Below are positions 51,901 to 60,900 of a stretch of 64,000 bases of DNA, one piece after another. The notes beneath the pieces are model-generated. The model was not told where the DNA came from, searched no databases, and saw only the letters and a list, made by a program, of their open reading frames with translations. Each line of letters starts with the position of its first letter. Within the stretch, counting starts at the first letter, position 1. The stretch is taken from positions 42,049,835-42,113,834 of the forward strand of contig CP136066.1 of assembly GCA_032622095.1 (NCBI GenBank), read 5' to 3'. Position numbers and translations under genes: made by a program. Source of the stretch: Siphonodentalium dalli. Taxonomy: Eukaryota; Mollusca; Scaphopoda; Gadilida; Siphonodentaliidae.

Positions 51901-54900
51901 TAAATTCAGGATCACATATTAGAATGGGGAGGTATCAGTTTTTAGACAACAATAACAGTAGTTAATGTCAGGGGCATTATATATTGTTAGGTAATCCCAG
52001 TCATACACTGGTAGTACAAAGTCATTTTTATATAAGACTAAATGAGTTTATATGCATAACAGTTCCCTCTACCTTTCTGGTTATTACTAGACAGAGGAAG
52101 GTATCTTTGTCCATGCTTACTATGCGCAGAAAAAAATTAAAAATAAAAATAAAACCATCCCTCCCTCATTGATTTGAAAACAAAATTGCCCGAGAACCAA
52201 AACACTTTTTTTTTTGGCCTAATAAGTATTAGTATTTATGTGTACCCATACCATAGTATGATATACATTGTGTCGATGTCCGGAATATTTCCCACCAATA
52301 AGAAGGAATCCTTCTGCAATTGCATTAAATGTTCTGTTGTCTGCTTATATTTCATGACAAATAATAGGCCATTTCAATAGATTTTATGTGTACCCATACC
52401 ATAGTATGGTACACATAGTGTCGACATTCGTCCATCCGCCTGTCTGTCTGGTAGACACTTTACTCATAATGCGATAAGTCAAACATTTTCTATACGATCG
52501 GAACCAAAATTTGTATATGAGTTTCTCAGATCGAGTTCTAATACGGGTTTGATCCGAGTTTGTTTTACAGAGTTATGGCCCTTTTATGCATGCTGCAATA
52601 ACTAAAAACAAATTTATCTGATCGAAACCAAATTTGGTATCTGAGTTTCTCAGCCCAAAATATAGATCGAGTTCGAATATGGGTTTGATCTGATTTTTTT
52701 AACAGAGATATGCCCCTTTTTAAAAAAAAATTTAGTATCCAAGCTGAAAATGGTCAATAACTAAACATCTGCCGATCGTGATCGCCCTCTCTTTTTTCAC
52801 AATTTTGCAAAAAAACATTCTAGGATGGGGATTGTAAATTGTTCTTGCCTGAGGATGAATTTATAAATACCGGTATGCCTCATTTTACAATTGCAGGAAA
52901 AAGTGCTTTTTCGTTGACTTATTCGTGAGAGTATCAAACAAGGTAGCGGTGGACATGTACAACCGACTGGGTTACACCGTTTATCGGCGGGTTCTCGACT
53001 ACTACTCCGGAGAAGTGGACGAGGATGCTTTCGGTGAGTAGTGTGTATTTATGTGCATTTATTAACCCTTTCTTTACAAAATGGATTCTTCCATCAGTAA
53101 TAGCACTATATATTGGGATGATCTACTATTCATCTGGAGGGGTGTTCATGAAATGTAAGCAGATGTCAGACAGGTGAAATGACAATACAAGTACAGAAGG
53201 AGTCCTATATAGTGGAGGGAAATGTTCAGATAATAAGTTCAACAGAAGACCTATGGTTGTTTGTTGAACTTATTTTCTGAACATTACCTAAGGGAACTAC
53301 TTTTCAAAGACAATTTGGTATAGAAAGGGTTAATTGTCCCACAGAGTTGGTGGAGCCACTGTGGAGGCTTTAGAAATGTGTTCCGTCCGTTCATCCATCC
53401 ATAACAATTTTGGAGCTCTCTATCCAGGTCTCTAAATTTACCCGAATTCAAACCGGAAAAAGGTGTGCCCAAAATATGGAATTGTGCACAAATTTGCATA
53501 TGAATACATTCTTTCTTCATGTATATAAATGCAAATGTCATAATTCACAAATTTATCATTTGAGGGGAAGGAAACAACCATTTTTAAAGGTATCTTCAGG
53601 AATTGAGCTCCCAGAAGCAAAGAAATTGCTTCTTTGGTGTCAACATTCAAACTTTTATTCCACCGGGCTATACCACCAGGCATGTGGGGTGCCTAAATTA
53701 AAGGCACGTGCGGCCTTAATTGTCGAAAATATTCATATTTGTTCCAAACACTGTAAACAGAAAAACATTAAAACGCATACAGTTCCGTTCATATATACCA
53801 TGACCATCGCGTAAACAGCATGTTATCATAAAGACCTACTATATTTTACCTAAGCAAGAGCCTGATTGTGTTACAGAAGACAGCACAATGCTACTGGCTA
53901 ATCACACACAAATGGCATAAATGCTCTTTATTAGTTCCATATCAGGTATTCACCAACAAAGAACGCTCTTTATGTTTACCATCATAATATAAACAAACAC
54001 CAGAAAAGTAACTTATTATTCTTTTGTTTACATAACAATGGTCAAACAAATGACCATAACATACTGTTTATGCGATATTTCTTATTTGTATACGGACAAA
54101 GTCTATCTACATTTTGATGTTCTTTCTGTTTGTGGCAGTTTTTGACGGGTGGAGATATTTTCACAGGATACCCACCGCCAAGGCCAACCGTGTCTTTAAT
54201 GATTTGAATGATTTTTTGTATACTCATAAACAAGCATGGGCGATATCAACAAGGAATGGGTTAGTCTATTCATTTTTTTGCTGAGTTATTGGCCTTTAGC
54301 ATGAAAAATGCAACCATGCCAACTATTAATCTCTATATCTCTGTCATGTTAGCTAATGTTTGAATTCTCTCAGGTATACTTGTGAGGGAGCATGGGGTAC
54401 AATATAACCCATAACCTATGCTGATCATTCTAGACTGGTATTCTGATACATTCATGTTGTTGGGGTCAGTATATTTCCTAAACAGCACACAAATCTTCAT
54501 AGTAATGTGATACATACATGTATATATATGTACCTGATATATCTCCAACTGACTATCCTTTTAAGACTGGACAGTCTTCGTAATTGAAACCATCATAAGT
54601 ATTTGGGACCACTATGGAAATAAGAGGGATTTCTTTCCTTCTTTCAGAGTTATCCCTGGTAATGATATATTTAATTATAGAGGTTGACCAGTATTAATAT
54701 TAAAATCCATTAATATTAATATCTCTGTATAACCATCTTTTAAAACTTTATTGGTTAAATCTCTTTTTGATTATAAATCTAAACAGTGAGCCCTTTTTAT
54801 CACTCACTTTCAGCTTACAGCTATATTTTAATGTCGACCACAGTTCCATCCATAATCATATAACATTTTAAAACTTTATTGGTTAAATCTCTTTTTGATT

Positions 54901-57900
54901 ATAAATCTAAACAGTGAGCCCTTTTTATCACTCACTTTCAGCTTACAGCTATATTTTAATGTCGACCACAGTTCCATCCATAATCATATAACATTACTCC
55001 TTCAATTTGTAGTCATGTGACATCTTTGTATAAAATTGTATATAGATATTTGTATTATTGCCAATAAATAATCTAATCTAATCTAATAATCTAATATTTT
55101 GAGGTTAGGTGAGACCAATTTAATTAAAGGTACTCAATCTGATCAGACGCTCCTAAATTACTATTTCTTTGGCTTCAAGGAACCCACCCGTCAAAGCTCA
55201 GATTGATCAAATATAGATTTTTGAAGTTTGTGATTTCAATTGTTTGATTACCAGAAACACGAGGTCAAACGGACGGTCTTGCAGATAAAGATGGATAACT
55301 CTAAAATCAAGTGGTTATTATTACAACTTGATTTTAGAGTTATCCATCTTTATCTGCAAGACCGTCCATTTGACCCTCGTGCTTCAATCAGTTTGTGGCC
55401 CACAAACAATAGAAACCGCAAAGTTCAAACATCAATATCAAATCACTCTGAGCTTTGATGGGTGGGTTCCTCGACTCGAATCAAATATTTTTTACCCCCG
55501 AAGCCAAAGAAATAGTAATTTAGGAGCGTCTGATCGGATTGAGTACCTTTAATTGGTTAAGAACCAGTCAACAACTTTGTTTATTGAAAATGCAAAAATA
55601 AAATAATTATTTTTTTTTTTTGCTCATGGTGTTTAGTTTTTATAAGACTTCTCACCAAACGATTCTATTGGTCTTAACTCTTTCGCTGCCAAACGCGCAT
55701 AAATGCGAACTTCGTAGACGCTGCCAATCGCGCATTTTTGCGAATTTGGTATGTAGTCTAATGTATGGGATATAACTCTATTCTTTCCGGCATGTTTGAC
55801 AGTGTACAATGTATTTATCTGTAGTACTGTTGAGCGCGAACAATTTAAAGCGACAATGTCCTCAAGGTCATGCTATTTCTGACGTTATGGAGGTACAGTC
55901 AGAGCCGGAATATTGCGTCATTGTAATTAGCACGTGGTTATCAGTCGAAAATGGCTGCTCGCAAAAGACTCAGGACTGAAGAAGTTATTGTTATTACCTC
56001 TATACTCTAATGATCGAGGGGCGCCTGTGGCGCATAAGTTACTTATACCTATTATTTGTGTGGGCAGTAGCCTCTATTATAGGGGCGCCTGCGGCGCGGA
56101 AGATACTAGGGTGGCGGGATGGGGTGGTGGGTGGGTAACTAACCTCTATACTCTAATGATCGAGGGGCGCCTGCGGCGCATAAGATACTTATACCTATTA
56201 TTTATAATACACCTTTACTGGTTTGAACAACCCTTGTCTATTGTGTCGTTTTCCAGTGGTGATAACAGGCCACTAAATTAATTATGCTGGTGAGTTGACC
56301 ATGCGTACGCCCGCGTGACCCATATAATTCACATAAATCATCGTAAAACCCAATTTTCCTGAAATTCAAGATGGCCGTCAAGATCACGTGACTTATAAGG
56401 GGCGGAGCAGGGTCATATGTTACCTGCAGGTATATATACATATGGGTATGGTTATCTCATATATATTTTGAAGACCTCTGTCTGTCTGTCTGTTTGTTTG
56501 TCTGTCTGTCTGTCATTAATACAAATCTACGATTCTCGACCGATCGGGACGAAACTTGGTACGTGTGTGTAGTTTGACCAGGCGGTTGTCGTTGTCGTAT
56601 TGGCGAGCCCGTGCGACGCCCGCTTCGCGCATGCGCAGACGAGATCTCGGAAACGGGTGGAGCTATCGACTTGAAATTTGCTATGTGAATGTATCTTGCC
56701 CCGGATACGAATTTTATCGTGTCGCCGAGCCTGTGCGACGCCAGCTTCGCGCATGCGCAGACGAGATCTCGGAAACGGGTGGAGCCAAAGAAATAGTAAT
56801 TTAGGAGCGTCTGATCGGATTGAGTACCTTTAATTGGTTAAGAACCAGTCAACAACTTTGTTTATTGAAAATGCAAAAATAAAATTAAAAATTTTTTTTT
56901 TTGCTCATGGTGTTTAGTTTTTAGCTCACCTGAGACGAAGTCTCCGGTGGAGCTATAGTCATCACTCCTCGTCCGTCGTCCGTCCGTCCATCCGTCCATT
57001 CGTCCGTCCGTCAACAATTCTTTGAACATCTTCTCCTCTGGAACCGTAAGACCAAATGGGTTCATATTTGGTGTGGATGTTCCCTAGGTGACTCTCATTC
57101 CGATTTGTTCAAATGAGGTCACTGGGTCAAATAGTTGCGAAGCCAGGGCCATAACTCTGTAATTCTTACAACAACTTCTTCTCAAATTTCATTGGTCCGA
57201 ATGGGTTCATATTTGGTACAAAGGGTCTTTGGGGGACTGTTATTCAGATTTGTTCAAATGAGGTCACTGGGTCGAATGTGGGCAGAGCCAGTGACATAAC
57301 TAAAAAAAAAAAGCATGTTATAAAATTTGAAAAAGTGACACCATTATAACATCTGCAGATTTATGAAACTTTAATCTTTAATCTTCTGAAATTACAGAAA
57401 TATTCCATTACCCATCCCCCTCCCACATGGCCCAGATGCACCCCCACCCTGCAGTGGCCTACACCCAACCAACATCCCTTCCAATGGATATCATTTCCAG
57501 CTTCCAACATTTATACCTGTTCTATTAAAGTTGCAGATATCTCTTTGTGGATAGACAGAGAGAAACACAGGTCATTAATCAAGGAATACAATGTCACTGA
57601 CAGCTTGTATAAACATACTGCTAGCAATTTAAACAAACTGCCTGAATTTAGTGTGTCTGACATTTGCAAGTCAGAGAATCATTAATAAGAGGTACAATCT
57701 ATCATGTATTGTTCAACATGGCAAATAGGAGGTCTGTCATTTGCAGAATGAGGTCCCCAGAGGGTGAATTTAGTGATGCTATCCCACACAGTTGTTAGTT
57801 ACATTTCCCTTCTAGGAAGTTTCTATATCCCCTAATTTGCAGAATATAAAATTCATAATTGAGGTGCTGTCCAATGGGTGAACATCAACTTCAACTGGGG

Positions 57901-60900
57901 AACTTCAATCTTATCCTAGGTCTGCCATAGCAGTTGAGGGCCTTAGCAGAATGAGGTCCCCAGAGGGTGAATTTAGTGATGCTAGCCCACTGTGCAGGAT
58001 AGCGTTACTAAAGTCACCCTCTGGGGGACCTCATTCCGCAAATGACAGACACACTATCACACTATTTCAAGGCTTGATTGTATAATACATTGTGTTGCTT
58101 GAGGCCAGGCACATACAATGTAGGAATAGGTGCACTATTTGCAGGCTTGCTCCTTTGGTGATTGTGGTTCAGATTTGTTCTATCAGGGTCACCAGGTCAC
58201 GTAGGTGCAAGGCCAGCTACATTACTCTTTCTCTACATAGTAATTCATGATGTGTCTTCTATGCAATAATCAAATGGCCTATTTTGCTTATATTTGGTAT
58301 GAAATTACCTTTGTGAAAATGGGATCACAAAGTCAAATAAGGGCAGAGCCAGAGACTATTTCACTACATAGTAATTCTTAAAATATGTTTGCAAGAACTG
58401 GTTGGCTTATTTAGCATGGAATGTTCTTCCTTGACTGCAATTCAGATTTTTTTTAAATGGGGTCACTTGGTCAAATAGGGGCCAAACGAAGAACAGTTTC
58501 CCTCTTAATATGCTTCCTTCACAAGGACCATCAGGTCTATTTTACTGATATTTATCATATGTATGAAGGGTTCTTTGGTGTCTGGGATTTAAATTTATTC
58601 AGATGGGGTCACCAGGTTAAATAGGGTGGGACCAGGGACATAACTATATGTCTCTATAGTAATTCTTAAAATGTCTTCTCAAGAGAGGTTGGACTATTTA
58701 GCTTACATATAGTATGGAGCAATCAGGAGGATCCTTAAGTGACTGAGATTCAGATTTGTTAAAATGAGGTCAATTTGTCAAGAAATGGTGGGGCTATGGG
58801 GAGTTAACACTTTTGTGTCTAATAAAATCATTGAAATGCCAAATTCATTAAAACATCTACCTTGGAACCACCTGACTGATTAATCTGACTTACATGTATT
58901 GTGTTTTGGATCCATGGATAATTGGGCTTCAAACATGTCTAAATGGTTTTGGAAAAAGGCGCTTGTGAGATTGGAAATTTCCAACAATTGAGAAAGTTTG
59001 AGGTGTCAGTTGTGAAATTCCAACCTAAGACTTGGGAGTCTGTATACCGGTCAAAGGGGACTTGTTGACCTGGAGGAGGAGGGGGTGATCAGTAGTGTAC
59101 AGTTGGCAATTTCAAGGTGGTTTTTTACCAAGCTACATACTTGAAGTCTCTCTAGCCACATATCCTGTTTAAATCTACTTCTTTTAAAGTGATTATGAAA
59201 AGTGCTCACTGTTTTGGTCTCCAGAGTCCCAGTCTTATCAGTCTTTGTAGTCTGGTGAGCGACCCCACAGTCATTGACTGTCTTGTTATAAGACTTCTCA
59301 CCAACCGATTCTATTGGTCTTAACTCTTTCGCTGCCAAACGCGCATAAATGCGAACTTCGTAGACGCTGCCAATCGCGCATTTTTGCGAATTTGGTATGT
59401 AGTCTAATGTATGGGATATAACTCTATTCTTTCCGGCATGTTTGACAGTGTACAATGTATTTATCTGTAGTACTGTTGCGCGCGAACAATTTAAAGCGAC
59501 AATGTCCTCAAGGTCATGCTATTTCTGACGTTATGGAGGTACAGTCAGAGCCGGAATATTGCGTCATTGTTATTAGCACGTGGTTATCAGTCGAAAATGG
59601 CTGCTCGCAAAAGACTCAGGACTGAAGAAGTTATTGTTATTACCTCTATACTCTAATGATCGAGGGGCGCCTGTGGCGCATAAGTTACTTATACCTATTA
59701 TTTGTGTGGGCAGTAGCCTCTATTATAGGGGCGCCTGCGGCGCGGAAGATACTAGGGTGGCGGGATAGGGTGGTGGGTGGGTAACTAACCTCTATACTCT
59801 AATGATCGAGGGGCGCCTGCGGCGCATAAGATACTTATACCTATTATGTATGTGGGCAGTAGCCTCTATAGGGGCGCCTGCGGCGCATAAGATACTATGG
59901 GTGGCGGGATGGGGTGGTGGGTGGGTAACTAACCTCTATACTCTAATGATCGAGGGGCGCCTGCGGCGCATAAGATACTTATACCTATTATTTATAATAC
60001 ACCTTTACTGGTTTTGAACAACCCTTGTCTATTGTGTCGTTTTCCAGTGGTGATAACAGGCCACTAAATTAATTATGCTGGTGAGTTGACCATGCGTACG
60101 CCCGCGTGACCCATATAATTCACATAAATCATCGTAAAACCCAATTTTCCTGAAATTCAAGATGGCCGTCAAGATCACGTGACTTATAAGGGGCGGAGCA
60201 GGGTCATATGTCCCCTGCAGGTATATATACATATGGGTATGGTTATCTCATATATATTTTGAAGACCTCTGTCTGTCTGTCTGTTTGTTTGTCTGTCTGT
60301 CTGTCGTTAATACAAATCTACGATTCTCGACCGATCGGGACGAAACTTGGTACGTGTGTGTAGTTTGACCAGGCGGTTGTCGTTGTCGTATTGGCGAGCC
60401 CGTGCGACACCCGCTTTGCGCAGACGAGATCTCGGAAACGGGTGGAGCTATCGACTTGAAATTTGCTATGTGAATGTATCTTGCCCCGGATACGAATTTT
60501 ATCGGGTCGCCGAGCCTGTGCGACACCAGCTTCGCGCATGCGCAGACGAGATCTCGGAAATGGGTGGAGCTATCGACTTGAAATTTTGTATGTGAATGTA
60601 TCTTGCCCCGGATACAAATTTTATCGGGTCGCCGAGCCCGTGCGACGCCAGCTTCGCGCATGCGCAGACCATATCTCGGAAACGGGTAGAGCTATCAACT
60701 TGAAATTTGGTTTTTGAATAGCCCGGACAACGTCGGGCTGGGTAGAGCTATCGACTTGAAATTTGGTTTTTGAATAGCCCGGACAACGTCGGGCTCATCG
60801 GCTAGTATTATATATATCTATATTTGGAATTGTACCTATCAGGGAATATTCAAGCAACCAAAGCACGAACTCGACAAAGTGCGCCATTGTATCCCATTTT

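Noticed and set aside
53410-53814. 134-codon ORF in NAA20 intron 5
   Set aside because: No domain recognised, and an equally open antisense frame exists. No exon-like splice sites tie it to a gene.
59051-59455. 134-codon - strand ORF
   Set aside because: Spans the junction of two unrelated repeats (long repeat F and duplication S), so it cannot be an ancestral gene.
60248-60661. - strand ORFs with '[15 protein letters not shown]'
   Set aside because: They are translations of the 122-bp Helitron-internal unit and recur at 4788, 5634 and 56527 only because the repeat does.
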